A stretch of 64,000 nt of DNA from Streptomyces rishiriensis (GTDB lineage: Bacteria > Actinomycetota > Actinomycetes > Streptomycetales > Streptomycetaceae): NCBI RefSeq assembly GCF_003112535.1, contig NZ_BEWA01000016.1, positions 62,001 to 126,000 of the forward strand. The letters run 5' to 3'. The notes below the pieces were generated by a model, which did no database searches, had not been told where the DNA came from, and worked only from the letters and a program-made list of their open reading frames with translations. Numbering within the stretch: position 1 is the first letter of the stretch; each line of letters begins with the position of its first letter. This document shows, in pieces, positions 7,609 through 15,730 of the stretch. A program made the translations under genes and the position numbers.

Positions 7609-8430
7609 GTGACCGATCTCTACGCCCCGTTCACGAGCCTGACCTTCGAGCGGCCCGCGCCCGGCGTGCTGCGCGTCGTGCTCGACGCCCCCCACCTCAA
7701 CGCGGTGGGGCCGCGGATGCACGGTGAACTGGCCGATGTCTGGCCGGTGATCGACCGGGACGAACAGACCCGCGCGGTGCTGGTGCAGGGGGCGGGCCGG
7801 GCGTTCTCCGCAGGGGGGACCTTCGACTCCATCGAGGCCATGACCGGGGACTTCGCGGTGCGGGCCCGGGTGATGCGCGAGGCGCGGGACATGGTCTACG
7901 GAGTGATCAACTGCTCGAAGCCGGTGGTCTCCGCGATCCACGGGCCGGCCGTCGGCGCGGGCCTGGTCATCGGCATGCTGGCGGACGTCTCGATCGCCGC
8001 CCGCACGGCGAAGATCGTCGACGGGCACACGCGCCTCGGGGTCGCGGCGGGCGATCACGCGGCCATCTGCTGGCCGCTGCTGTGCGGCATGGCCAAGGCC
8101 AAGTACTACCTGCTGACCTGTGAGGCGCTCACCGGCGAGGAGGCCGAGCGGATCGGCCTGGTGTCGAAGTGCGTGGCCGACGACGAGGTGCACGCGGAGG
8201 CGTTGCGCGTGGCGACGGTCCTGGCCGCCGGTCCCGCCAGCGCCATCAGCTGGACCAAGCGGTCCCTCAACCACTGGTACCGCACCGCCCAGCCGCTCTT
8301 CGAGGCCTCCCTCGGGCTGGAGTTCTTCGGGTTCGCCGGTCACGAGGTCGCCGAGGGCCTGGCCGCCCACCGCGACAAGCGAACCCCGGACTTCGAGGCC
8401 GTGGCGGCCAAGCACCCGCTCGATCTGTAA
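7609..8430 (+). CDS. Enoyl-CoA hydratase/isomerase family protein
   Basis: A 273-residue crotonase-fold protein with oxyanion-hole segments G-A-G-R-A-F-S-A-G-G (~64) and H-G-P-A-V-G-A-G (~112). The usual acid/base Glu positions are not kept. A G-V-A-A-G-D-H-A-A segment supplies an Asp at the second position, a pattern shared with the gene at 11584. The GTG start is preceded by CAGGAG. It is followed 40 bp later by a MaoC-like gene. It could hydrate, dehydrate or cleave an acyl-CoA; the sequence does not settle which. Confidence 0.83.
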   Translation: MTDLYAPFTSLTFERPAPGVLRVVLDAPHLNAVGPRMHGELADVWPVIDRDEQTRAVLVQGAGRAFSAGGTFDSIEAMTGDFAVRARVMREARDMVYGVINCSKPVVSAIHGPAVGAGLVIGMLADVSIAARTAKIVDGHTRLGVAAGDHAAICWPLLCGMAKAKYYLLTCEALTGEEAERIGLVSKCVADDEVHAEALRVATVLAAGPASAISWTKRSLNHWYRTAQPLFEASLGLEFFGFAGHEVAEGLAAHRDKRTPDFEAVAAKHPLDL

Positions 8431-8470
8431 CCCCCCATACCCCCGTGACCCGCACAGACAGGACCCGACG

Positions 8471-8971
8471 ATGACCGCGCAGCACACGACGACCGAGATC
8501 CCGCCGCTGGTGAAGGGGTTGACCTACGAGGAGATGCCGGTCGGGCAGGTCTTCCGGACCGCCCGCCGGACCGTGACCGAGACCGACCTGGTCACTTTCG
8601 TGACCTGGGGCGGCTTCACCGAGCCGCTCTTCTGGGACGCCACGCACGCGGCGGAGGGCGGGTACACGGGTCGGCTGGTTCCGGGCGGTCTGACCTACTG
8701 CCTGGCCGAGGGACTCGTCCTGCAGACGAACGTGCTGCACGGCACCGGCCTCGCCTTCCTGCACATGGAGCTGACCGTGCGGAGCCCGGTGTACGTCGGC
8801 GACACGCTGTACGCCGTCGTCGAGACCACGGGCTGCCGCCCCTCGAGCAAGCCCGGCCGCGGTGTGGTGACCAGCCGGATCACCGTGCGCAACCAGCGCG
8901 ACGAGGACGTCCTGGTCTACTGCCCGGTGCGGCTGATCCGCGGCCGGGACTACGAGGCTCCGGCGCCCTGA
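8471..8971 (+). CDS. MaoC-like protein lacking the catalytic Asp/His dyad
   Basis: A 166-residue hot-dog protein aligned to MaoC/hydratase 2. Where the catalytic G-D-x-N-P-L-H is expected, the sequence reads G-G-F-T-E-P-L-F (residues 47-54): Asp becomes Phe49 and His becomes Phe54. The rest of the fold, including V-P-G-G-L-T and V-Y-V-G-D-T-L, is intact. It is therefore probably a structural subunit, a binding protein, or an enzyme with different chemistry. It is likely co-transcribed with the hydratase at 7609. Its 3' end overlaps the convergent GH1-like gene by 22 bp. Confidence 0.75.
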   Translation: MTAQHTTTEIPPLVKGLTYEEMPVGQVFRTARRTVTETDLVTFVTWGGFTEPLFWDATHAAEGGYTGRLVPGGLTYCLAEGLVLQTNVLHGTGLAFLHMELTVRSPVYVGDTLYAVVETTGCRPSSKPGRGVVTSRITVRNQRDEDVLVYCPVRLIRGRDYEAPAP

Positions 8972-10350
8972 GCCCGGGGCACGAGACGCAGTCCGGTCCC
9001 CGCGCCGACGGCGGGTGCGGCGGCGAACGCTCCCCCGTGCACCCAGTCGGACGGCATCGCGGGCCGCGGTCCGGCCTCGTGGTCCGGGATCGCCATGGCG
9101 TACAGGCGGGTGTAGCGGAACTTGGCCTCCAGGTTGTCCAGGACCGACCAGTACTCGTAGCCGCACACGTCCACTCCGGCGGCGATGAGCCCGGCCAGCC
9201 AGGAGAGCCGGGCCCGCAGCAGGGCACGGCGGCGGGCGTCGTCGAGGCGCCCGCCCCCGTCGACCAGGTCCAGGTCGCCCATGCCGTTGTCGACGACCGA
9301 CAGCGCCGGCAGCAGGTCCCCGTACAGGTCGCACAGGCCGGCGACGGCGTCGGCGAGCCCCTCGGGAATGATCGGCCAGCCGTAGGCGGTCGTCTCCACG
9401 TCCTCGAACGGGACGATCGCGAAGCCGAGTCCCACGAGCAGGCGATTGACCTCGTTGAGTGCGCTGCGGCACTTCGTCGCCGGCAGCACCCGGGGGAGGT
9501 TCTCCGGTGCGGTGACCCGGAACGGGGTGTGCCAGGACAGACCGAGCAGGTCCTGCGCGACGGCGATGATCTCCATGTCTCCGGGACGCACACAGCCGGT
9601 CGCCGCCACGGGCGCGACGTCGTCCTCGGTCACCATGTGCTCGCCGAGCAGCAGGGGGTCGAGGAAGAGGCGGTTGGTCCAGCTTTCCAGTCGCTCCAGG
9701 GCGAGCCGGTCGTAGGGGTCGTCGGTGGCCGCGTAGCCGCCGACGAGTGTGACCGTCGTCCCGATCCGGCCCGTGACGCCGGCGGCCCCGAGGGCCTGGG
9801 TGGCGAGCCCGTTCGCGAGCAGGATGTGGTGGACCGCGGGCAGCCCCGCGCGCCCCGCACCGCGGCCCGGTGAGTACATTCCGGCCACATGGTCGGCGAG
9901 CGTGGGACCCGCGAGGTCGGTGGAGGTGATCCAGCGTTCCACCCGGTCGCCGAAGCGGCGGCCCAGTTCGGCGGCGTACGCGGCGAAGCGCTCGGCGGTG
10001 TCGCGGGCGAGCCAGCCGCCGGCGGCGTCCAGCCAGGGCGGCAGCGTTCGGTCGAACAGGGTGACAGCGGGTCGCGTCCCCTCGTCGAGCAGGGCGTCGA
10101 GCGCCCGGTCGCAGCGGTCCAGCGCCTCCCGGTCCCAGCTGCCGGGGCCGTCGGGCTGCAGCTGCGGCCATCCGGCGACCATGCGGTGCGTGTCCGCCGT
10201 GACGCCGAGCAGATGCCGGATGTCGTCGGTCCACTGCCGGAAGTGCCCGCCACGCTCGGGCACCGGCGGCGGCGAGGCCGCGATGGCGTCCGCGGTGGCG
10301 ACCCCCCAGTCGACGCCGCGCAGGGATTCATGCAGGAAACCATCGCTCAT
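8950..10350 (-). CDS. Glycoside hydrolase family 1-like protein with substituted active site
   Basis: A 466-residue (beta/alpha)8 protein clearly related to GH1 beta-glucosidases: W-L-A-R-D-T-A-E-R-F (~113-122), G-L-S-W-H-T-P (~270-276), G-W-P-I-I-P-E-G-L (~324-332) and G-Y-E-Y-W-S-V-L-D-N-L-E near the C-terminus. The glycone-site residues are changed. The T-L-x-H-W-x-L-P His is Asp100, the N-E-P acid/base pair is Thr144-Asp145, and the E-N-G nucleophile is Asp354 in V-D-N-G. Normal retaining glucosidase activity is doubtful. ATG 10350 is chosen; a TTG at 10371 is less likely. It appears monocistronic with its own inverted repeat upstream. Its role in a CoA-thioester cluster is unknown. Confidence 0.8.
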   Translation of the reverse strand: MSDGFLHESLRGVDWGVATADAIAASPPPVPERGGHFRQWTDDIRHLLGVTADTHRMVAGWPQLQPDGPGSWDREALDRCDRALDALLDEGTRPAVTLFDRTLPPWLDAAGGWLARDTAERFAAYAAELGRRFGDRVERWITSTDLAGPTLADHVAGMYSPGRGAGRAGLPAVHHILLANGLATQALGAAGVTGRIGTTVTLVGGYAATDDPYDRLALERLESWTNRLFLDPLLLGEHMVTEDDVAPVAATGCVRPGDMEIIAVAQDLLGLSWHTPFRVTAPENLPRVLPATKCRSALNEVNRLLVGLGFAIVPFEDVETTAYGWPIIPEGLADAVAGLCDLYGDLLPALSVVDNGMGDLDLVDGGGRLDDARRRALLRARLSWLAGLIAAGVDVCGYEYWSVLDNLEAKFRYTRLYAMAIPDHEAGPRPAMPSDWVHGGAFAAAPAVGAGTGLRLVPRAQGAGAS

Positions 10351-10381
10351 GGTCACCGTCCGGGCGGTCAATGGTTTAGCG

Positions 10382-10395
10382 CATTCAACTGAATG
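10382..10395. promoter_or_regulatory. Inverted repeat upstream of GH1-like gene
   Basis: CATTCA-AC-TGAATG is a perfect 6-bp-arm inverted repeat 32 bp before the ATG at 10350. It differs from the TAG(T/A)TA element, so this gene may answer to a separate regulator. Confidence 0.4.
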
Positions 10396-10587
10396 TCCGC
10401 CGACGGGACGCTAACACTTCGAGCAAACTACGACAATGTTTCGGCCGGATCTCGCCCGAACCGGATCAGAACGTCCCGGGGACGAGGTCGGCCGCCCGCC
10501 AGGTCGTCGCCGTGATCGGGACCGCGGAGTTCTGCGCAGGCCACGGCCGACAGGGCCGCGGAGCGGTTCGCTTCCCGCAGGCCCTCT

Positions 10588-10613
10588 CCGCCGTATGCGG
10601 CGGTATGCCGCCG
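10588..10613. terminator. Hairpin terminator after the minus-strand hydratase
   Basis: CCGCCG-TATG-CGGCGG-TATG-CCGCCG lies immediately after the stop codon of the gene at 10614-11504, giving two alternative perfect GC hairpins with 4-nt loops. There is no T-run, as is common in actinomycetes. The remaining ~190 bp to the GH1-like start holds only the inverted repeat at 10382. Confidence 0.55.
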
Positions 10614-11504
10614 TCACGCCCCCCGGGCGTCGGATGCAGGTTCGCCGAAGGGGCGGAACTCCTCGTCCCGCCACCAGGGATAGACGGGCGGCATGTCCTC
10701 GCTGACCCGGCCGGGGAACTCCGGCGGCCGCTTGGCCAGAAAGGACTCGACCCCCTCGACGGGGTCCGGGCCGCCGCCGATCTGGCTCATGATGCGCGAG
10801 TCGAGCCGGTGGGCCGTCATCGGATGGGGCTCGCCGAGCATCCGCCACATCATCTGGCGGGCCAGGGCGACCGAGATCGCCGAGGTGTTCTCGGCGATCT
10901 CCCGGGCGAGTGCGTACGCCGCCGGCAGCAGTTCCTGCGGTGGATGGACGGAGCGGACCAACCCGGCCTCCAGCGCCTCGTCCGGGCCGAAGAGGCGGCC
11001 CGTCGCCACCCACTCCATGGCCCGCTGCATGCCGACCGCCCGCGGCAGGAACCAGCTCGCCGCCGACTCCGGCACGATGCCGCGGCGCGCGAAGACGAAA
11101 CCGAACCTCGCCGAGGTGGAGGCCAGCCGGATGTCCATCGGCAGGGTCATGCTGGCCCCGACGCCCGCGGCCGGGCCGTTGATCGCGGCGATGACCGGCT
11201 TCGTGCTGGAGAAGATCCGCAGAGCGACCCGGCCGCCGGTGTCCCGGTGCCATGCGCCCGCCGTGCGGTGGTCGAAGGACGAGCCGCCGGAGCTGACGTC
11301 GGCGCCCGCGCAGAAGCCGCGTCCGGCGCCGGTCACCACGATCACCCGTACCCCGTCGTCGGCGTCGGCCGCGTCCAGCACGTCGAGGAGTTCCCGCATC
11401 ATCCGCGGGTCGAACGCGTTCAGCTTCTCGGGCCGGTCGAGGGTGACGGTGAGGATCCGGTCCGCCGTCTCGGCCCGCACGGTCTCGTACTCCTGCTGTG
11501 GCAT
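10614..11504 (-). CDS. Enoyl-CoA hydratase/isomerase family protein
   Basis: A 296-residue crotonase-fold protein. Segments G-A-G-R-G-F-C-A-G-A-D (~61-71) and N-G-P-A-A-G-V-G-A (~110) form the oxyanion hole. A Glu in R-G-I-V-P-E-S-A-A-S-W-F-L-P-R is the likely acid/base. The C-terminus is extended by ~25 residues rich in Pro and Trp. It is a single gene transcribed leftwards from the shared AT-rich promoter at 11505-11583 and closed by the hairpin at 10588-10613. Confidence 0.84.
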   Translation of the reverse strand: MPQQEYETVRAETADRILTVTLDRPEKLNAFDPRMMRELLDVLDAADADDGVRVIVVTGAGRGFCAGADVSSGGSSFDHRTAGAWHRDTGGRVALRIFSSTKPVIAAINGPAAGVGASMTLPMDIRLASTSARFGFVFARRGIVPESAASWFLPRAVGMQRAMEWVATGRLFGPDEALEAGLVRSVHPPQELLPAAYALAREIAENTSAISVALARQMMWRMLGEPHPMTAHRLDSRIMSQIGGGPDPVEGVESFLAKRPPEFPGRVSEDMPPVYPWWRDEEFRPFGEPASDARGA

Positions 11505-11583
11505 GCATCCTCCGTCACTCCGCCGACCGGTTTCCAGAAAGCTTAATTAGTTATACCATTCAACCCTACTGACTCGTTCATGG
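11505..11583. promoter_or_regulatory. Divergent promoter region with TAGTTA element
   Basis: TAGTTA at 11548-11553, within TTAATTAGTTATACCATT, lies 44 bp from the leftward start (11504) and about 31 bp before the rightward gene. It is the same core as at the other catabolic promoters. Confidence 0.6.
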
Positions 11584-12375
11584 GTGACGGCGATGATGGC
11601 GGTGGAGATGACGGATCTGTTGGTGACGGCCGTCGGGCCGGTCCGGCTGGTCGAGTTGAACCGGCCCGAGCAGCTGAACGCGATGAGCGAGGAGCTGCAC
11701 ACCGGCCTCGCGTCGCTGTGGGACGAGATCGCCGCCGATCCCCGGGCACGGGTGATCGTGCTCACCGGGCGCGGCCGGGCGTTCAGCGCCGGCGGGAACC
11801 TCGACATCATGACCCGGGTCCAGCGCGACAGCGCCTTTCGGGAGCAGCAGGTCGAGGAGGCCCGCAGGATCGTGACGGGCCTGGTCCGCTGCCCGCTGCC
11901 CGTGATCGCGGCGGTCAACGGCCCGGCCGTGGGCCTCGGCTGCAGCCTGGCCTTGCTGAGCGACCTCGTGCTGATCGCCGACGACGCCTATGTGGCCGAC
12001 CCGCACGTGCAGGTCGGGCTGGTCGCCGGCGACGGCGGGGCCTACGTCCTGCCGCTGCTCGTGGGCCTGACCCGGGCGAAGGAGCTGCTGTTCCTGGGCG
12101 ACCGGGTGCGCGCCGATGACGCGGTCCGGCTGGGCATCGCCAACCGTGCCGTGCCCGGGGACAAGCTCATGGACGAGGCCATGGACCTGGCCGGCCGGCT
12201 GGCGGCCCTGCCCGTGCAGGCGCTGCGCGAGACCAAGCGCGCGGTCAACCGGCACCTGGAGCAGGCCCTCGCCAATGTGATGGAACCGGCCCTGCTCGCC
12301 GAGCGGGACACCATGCACGCACCGGATCACATCGCCGCGGTCGAGCGGATCATGGCCTCACGCGGCCGCCGCTGA
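11584..12375 (+). CDS. Enoyl-CoA hydratase/isomerase family protein
   Basis: A crotonase-fold protein of up to 263 residues, similar in layout to the gene at 7609: oxyanion-hole segments G-R-G-R-A-F-S-A-G-G (~61) and N-G-P-A-V-G-L-G (~110), and G-L-V-A-G-D-G-G with Asp at the second acid/base position. The start is uncertain: GTG 11584, ATG 11593, 11596 and 11608 are all in frame and none has a well-spaced ribosome site. It heads a rightward operon with an ACAD (20 bp later) and an LLM oxidoreductase. Confidence 0.82.
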   Translation: MTAMMAVEMTDLLVTAVGPVRLVELNRPEQLNAMSEELHTGLASLWDEIAADPRARVIVLTGRGRAFSAGGNLDIMTRVQRDSAFREQQVEEARRIVTGLVRCPLPVIAAVNGPAVGLGCSLALLSDLVLIADDAYVADPHVQVGLVAGDGGAYVLPLLVGLTRAKELLFLGDRVRADDAVRLGIANRAVPGDKLMDEAMDLAGRLAALPVQALRETKRAVNRHLEQALANVMEPALLAERDTMHAPDHIAAVERIMASRGRR

Positions 12376-12395
12376 GCCGGAGAGGAGACACTCGG

Positions 12396-13538
12396 ATGGA
12401 CTTCGCGTTCAGCGAGGAGCAGGAGGAACTGGGCCGCACGGTGCGGGCGTTCCTGGCCGACACCTCGCCCGAGGCCGAGGTGCGACGCCTGATGGAGACG
12501 CCGGAGGGCTTCGACCGGGCGCTGTGGCGCCGTATGGGCACGGAGCTGGGTCTTCAGGGGCTGGCGGTGCCGGAGGAGTACGGCGGCGCCGGGTGCGGCC
12601 CGGTCGAAGTGGGCGTGGTCATGGAGGAGATGGGCCGCGCGCTGCTGTGCGCCCCCTTTCTGTCCTCGGCCGTGCTGGGGACGACCGCGCTGCTGTGCTG
12701 CGCCGACGAGGAGGCCCGCAAGCGGCTGCTTCCGGGACTGGCCTGCGGCGAGCTCGTCGCGACGGTGGCCCTGACCGAGGACTCCGCCCGCTGGGACGCG
12801 GCGGGAGTGCGGCTCAGCGCCCGCGAGTCCCGGGGGAGCTGGGCGCTCACCGGGCACAAGACGTTCGTCCTCGACGGCGCGACCGCCGACGTCGTCCTCA
12901 CGGTGGCCCGTGCCGACGACGGGATCGGCGTCTTCCTGGTGGACGGCGACGCCCGCGGCCTGACGCGCCGGCCGCTGCCCACGATGGACCCGACCCGCCG
13001 GCAGGCGCGTCTCGACTACCACGACGTAGCGGCGACCCGGCTGCGCACGCACGGCGACGGCTGGGACCTGGTCGCGCAGGTCCTCGACCGGGCTGCCGTC
13101 GCCCTGGCCGCCGAGCAGGTCGGGGTGGCCTCCCGCGCGCTCGACATGGCGGTGGACTACGCCAAGGCGCGACACCAGTTCGGGCGGCCCATCGGCTCCT
13201 TCCAGGCCGTCAAACACCTCCTGGCCGACGTCCTCCTGGAAGTGGAGTCGGCGCGTGCGGCCGCGCACTACGCGCTGCTCGCCGCGGAAAACGAGGCCCC
13301 GGACCTGCCGGCCGTCGCGAGCCTGGCCAAGGCGTTCTGCTCCGACGCCTGTCTGCAGGCGACCACGCAGAACATCCAGGTGCACGGCGGGATCGGCTTC
13401 ACCTGGGAGCACCCGGCCCATCTGTATCTGAAGCGGGCCAAGACTTCGCAGTTGCTGTTCGGCGACCCGGCGTACCACCGGGAACTGCTCGCACAGCGCA
13501 TCGGGTTGGACGCGGTCACGGGAGAAGGAGCGGCATGA
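12396..13538 (+). CDS. Acyl-CoA dehydrogenase, small-subunit type (no adjacent partner)
   Basis: A 380-residue ACAD of the same branch as 6382-7500 and 26830-27945: M-D-F-A-F-S-E-E-Q-E-E-L start, L-T-E-D at the flavin loop, and the I-Q-V-H-G-G-I-G-F-T-W-E-H-P-A-H-L-Y C-terminal signature. Unlike the other two, no large-subunit gene is next to it, so it may pair with a large subunit from 5134 or 27942, or act alone. A GGAGAGGAG site precedes the ATG. Its stop overlaps the start of the LLM gene by 4 bp. Confidence 0.86.
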   Translation: MDFAFSEEQEELGRTVRAFLADTSPEAEVRRLMETPEGFDRALWRRMGTELGLQGLAVPEEYGGAGCGPVEVGVVMEEMGRALLCAPFLSSAVLGTTALLCCADEEARKRLLPGLACGELVATVALTEDSARWDAAGVRLSARESRGSWALTGHKTFVLDGATADVVLTVARADDGIGVFLVDGDARGLTRRPLPTMDPTRRQARLDYHDVAATRLRTHGDGWDLVAQVLDRAAVALAAEQVGVASRALDMAVDYAKARHQFGRPIGSFQAVKHLLADVLLEVESARAAAHYALLAAENEAPDLPAVASLAKAFCSDACLQATTQNIQVHGGIGFTWEHPAHLYLKRAKTSQLLFGDPAYHRELLAQRIGLDAVTGEGAA

Positions 13539-14557
13539 AGGTCGACGGCAAGCTCAACGTGTGGAGCACCACGGAGGTCGTCGAGGAGGCCCGGCGCCAC
13601 GAGAAGTCCGGCTACGACGGCTTGTGGGCCTCGGAGTCCCAGCACGACCCGTTCCTGCCGCTGCTGCTGGCCGCCGAGCACACGGACCGGCTGGAGGTCG
13701 GTACGGCCATCGCGGTGGCCTTCGCCCGCTCGCCCATGCAACTCGCCTACACGGCACACGACTTGCAGACGTATGCGGGCGGGAGGTTCTCGCTCGGCCT
13801 CGGCAGCCAGGTCAGACCGCACATCGAGCGGCGCTTCGCCATGCCGTGGAGCCGGCCCGCGGCGCGTATGCGGGAGTACGTGAGCGCGCTGCGCGCCATC
13901 TGGGCCTGCTGGAACGAGGGCGAACGGCTGGACTTCCGCGGCGACTTCTACTCCCACACACTCATGTCCCCGTTCTTCTCTCCCCCGCCCGCGACCGGCG
14001 GGGCGCCGAAGGTCTTCGTGGCCGCCGTCGGGGAGGCGATGACGCGGGTGGCGGGCGAGGTGGCGGACGGGCTGCTCGCACACGGCTTCACCACCGAGCG
14101 CTATCTGCGCGAGGTCACGCTGCCGACCCTCGGGGCCGGGCTGGCGGCATCGGGCCGTACGCGCACGGCCTTCTCCGTCTCGCATCTGCTGCTGACCGCG
14201 ACCGGCCGCACCGAGGAGGAGATGGCACGCGCGGTGGAGGGCACCCGGAAGCAGGTCGCCTTCTACGGCAGCACGCCGGCCTACCGGGGCGTGCTGGAGC
14301 TGCACGGCTGGGGTGAACTGGGCGACGAGCTGCACGCGTTGTCGACGTCCCGGCGCGAGGACAAGTGGGAGGCGATGACGCGGCTCGTCGACGACGAGGT
14401 CCTGAACGCCTTCGCCGTGGTCGCGGAACCGGAGCGGGTGGCGGGTGAGATCCGGCGCCGGTACGGGGCGCTGGTCGACCGGGTGTCCTTCTACACCGCG
14501 TACGAGATCGACGCCGGGGTGTGGGAGCCGATCGTGCGGGAACTGCGCGACGGCTGA
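13535..14557 (+). CDS. LLM-class (probably F420-dependent) oxidoreductase
   Basis: A 340-residue luciferase-like TIM-barrel protein. The core contains G-Y-D-G-L-W-A-S-E-S-Q-H-D-P-F (~27-41), the G-R-F-S-L-G-L-G-S-Q strand and A-A-V-G-E-A-M-T-R near the middle, as in TIGR03617-like F420 enzymes of actinomycetes. It could oxidise an alcohol or reduce a double bond. It is translationally coupled to the ACAD upstream and convergent with the GntR gene only 4 bp away. Confidence 0.82.
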   Translation: MKVDGKLNVWSTTEVVEEARRHEKSGYDGLWASESQHDPFLPLLLAAEHTDRLEVGTAIAVAFARSPMQLAYTAHDLQTYAGGRFSLGLGSQVRPHIERRFAMPWSRPAARMREYVSALRAIWACWNEGERLDFRGDFYSHTLMSPFFSPPPATGGAPKVFVAAVGEAMTRVAGEVADGLLAHGFTTERYLREVTLPTLGAGLAASGRTRTAFSVSHLLLTATGRTEEEMARAVEGTRKQVAFYGSTPAYRGVLELHGWGELGDELHALSTSRREDKWEAMTRLVDDEVLNAFAVVAEPERVAGEIRRRYGALVDRVSFYTAYEIDAGVWEPIVRELRDG

Positions 14558-14561
14558 CCGG

Positions 14562-15311
14562 TCAGCCGAGCAGGTCCAGGACGGTGGCCATGGACCTGCT
14601 CTGCAGCAGATAGTCCTCGGCCTCCAGGAGATGGACGCGCCACAGCTCCTCGGCGGCCTCGGCGCGGCGCGCGGCGACCAGGCCGACGAGCGCGCCATGG
14701 GCACGGAAACCGTGGCGGTTGGCCCGGATGTTGTCGGGGCTGCCGGCGTCCAGGTCGACGTGGGACCAGTTGGCCTGGTCGATGATGTGCCGGACCATGC
14801 CGTTGAGGACGCCGAGCGTCTCGTTGCCCGCCAGTTCGACGACGAGGGCGTGGAACTCCATATGGGCGCGGATGAACGCCGACGGGTCGTCCATGAGCCC
14901 CTCCGCCTCGGCGACCGCGGCGCGCAACCGCTGGAGGTCGTCGTCGGTGCGGCGCTCGGCCAGCAGACCGGCGCACGGCGCCTCGATCACCGTACGGGCG
15001 TCGTACACGTCCTTGAGGGTCGTGCCCCGGTACTCCAGCACCACGCCGGCGTAGCGGGCGGCCACCGTGCCTTCCGGTACCTGTACCCGCGCTCCGCCCC
15101 GGGCGCCCCGACGCACGGTGATCAGCGACTCCGACTCCAGCACCCGGAACGCCTCGCGCAGAGTCGGGCGGGACACGGCGAACTCCTCCATCAGCGCCGT
15201 CTCGGACGGCAGTGCGTCCCCCTCGGCCAGTTCGCCGCGCACGATCATCCGGCGCAGTCGTGCCGCCACCAGCTCGGCCATCTTGGGGACGCGTACCGGC
15301 GTGCTCGCCAC
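14562..15311 (-). CDS. FadR-type GntR transcriptional regulator (FCD domain)
   Basis: A 249-residue regulator. The N-terminal winged helix (~10-75) has the GntR pattern L-P-S-E-T-A-L-M-E-E-F-A-V-S-R-P-T-L-R-E-A. A short linker leads to an all-helical FCD ligand domain (~90-230) with the expected Asp/His metal-ligand pattern. GTG 15311 is chosen because GGAGG lies 8 nt upstream; GTG 15320 is possible but has no spacing. It is the only DNA-binding protein within the 1-41990 catabolic block and the last gene of the ALDH-ligase-aldolase-DUF35 operon. I infer that it senses a pathway acyl-CoA and is the best candidate to bind the TAG(T/A)TA elements. Confidence 0.87.
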   Translation of the reverse strand: MASTPVRVPKMAELVAARLRRMIVRGELAEGDALPSETALMEEFAVSRPTLREAFRVLESESLITVRRGARGGARVQVPEGTVAARYAGVVLEYRGTTLKDVYDARTVIEAPCAGLLAERRTDDDLQRLRAAVAEAEGLMDDPSAFIRAHMEFHALVVELAGNETLGVLNGMVRHIIDQANWSHVDLDAGSPDNIRANRHGFRAHGALVGLVAARRAEAAEELWRVHLLEAEDYLLQSRSMATVLDLLG

Positions 15312-15328
15312 GGCGCCCACCTCCGCCC

Positions 15329-15730
15329 TCAGTGAGTGTTCTCCGGTACGAAGTACGGCAGCGCGATCTCGTCGTCGAGGGCGCGGAATTCCACGCGGAC
15401 GCGCATCCCGATGACGACGTCGTCGGGGTCGCCCGCGTCCACGTGCGACAGCAGGCTGCCGCCGCCGTCGAGGTCGACGACGGTCAGGGCGAAGGGCGTG
15501 GCGAAACCGGGACCGGGTGCGCGGTGCACGACGGTCACCGAGTAGACGGTTCCCAGGCCCGCGCTGGGTGCGTACCGCCAGTCCTGTGACATGCAGCCGG
15601 GGCACGCGGGCTCGGGGACGAAGAAGCGCAGGCCGCAGCCCGGGCAGTGCGGCACGACGAGTTCGCCGCGCCGGGCGGCCTCCCAGAACGGCCGGGACAG
15701 CTCGGTGGGGACGGGCACGGGCCGGCTCAT
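15329..15730 (-). CDS. DUF35 zinc-ribbon/OB-fold acyl-CoA-binding protein
   Basis: A 133-residue protein: an N-terminal rubredoxin-like zinc ribbon (C-P-G-C at ~30 and C-P-G-C at ~45) followed by an OB-fold acyl-CoA-binding domain ending in E-I-A-L-P-Y-F. In steroid degradation the ChsH2 DUF35 domain binds the thiolase-fold aldolase Ltp2 and is needed for retro-aldol side-chain cleavage. Here the thiolase-fold partner is the immediately upstream gene, overlapping by 4 bp. The complex is therefore very likely; the substrate is not known. Confidence 0.85.
   Translation of the reverse strand: MSRPVPVPTELSRPFWEAARRGELVVPHCPGCGLRFFVPEPACPGCMSQDWRYAPSAGLGTVYSVTVVHRAPGPGFATPFALTVVDLDGGGSLLSHVDAGDPDDVVIGMRVRVEFRALDDEIALPYFVPENTH

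Noticed and set aside
8267..10234. 655-codon minus-strand frame overlapping the GH1-like gene
   Set aside because: Same-strand different-frame shadow of the GH1-like gene; Arg/Pro/Gly-rich and without domains.
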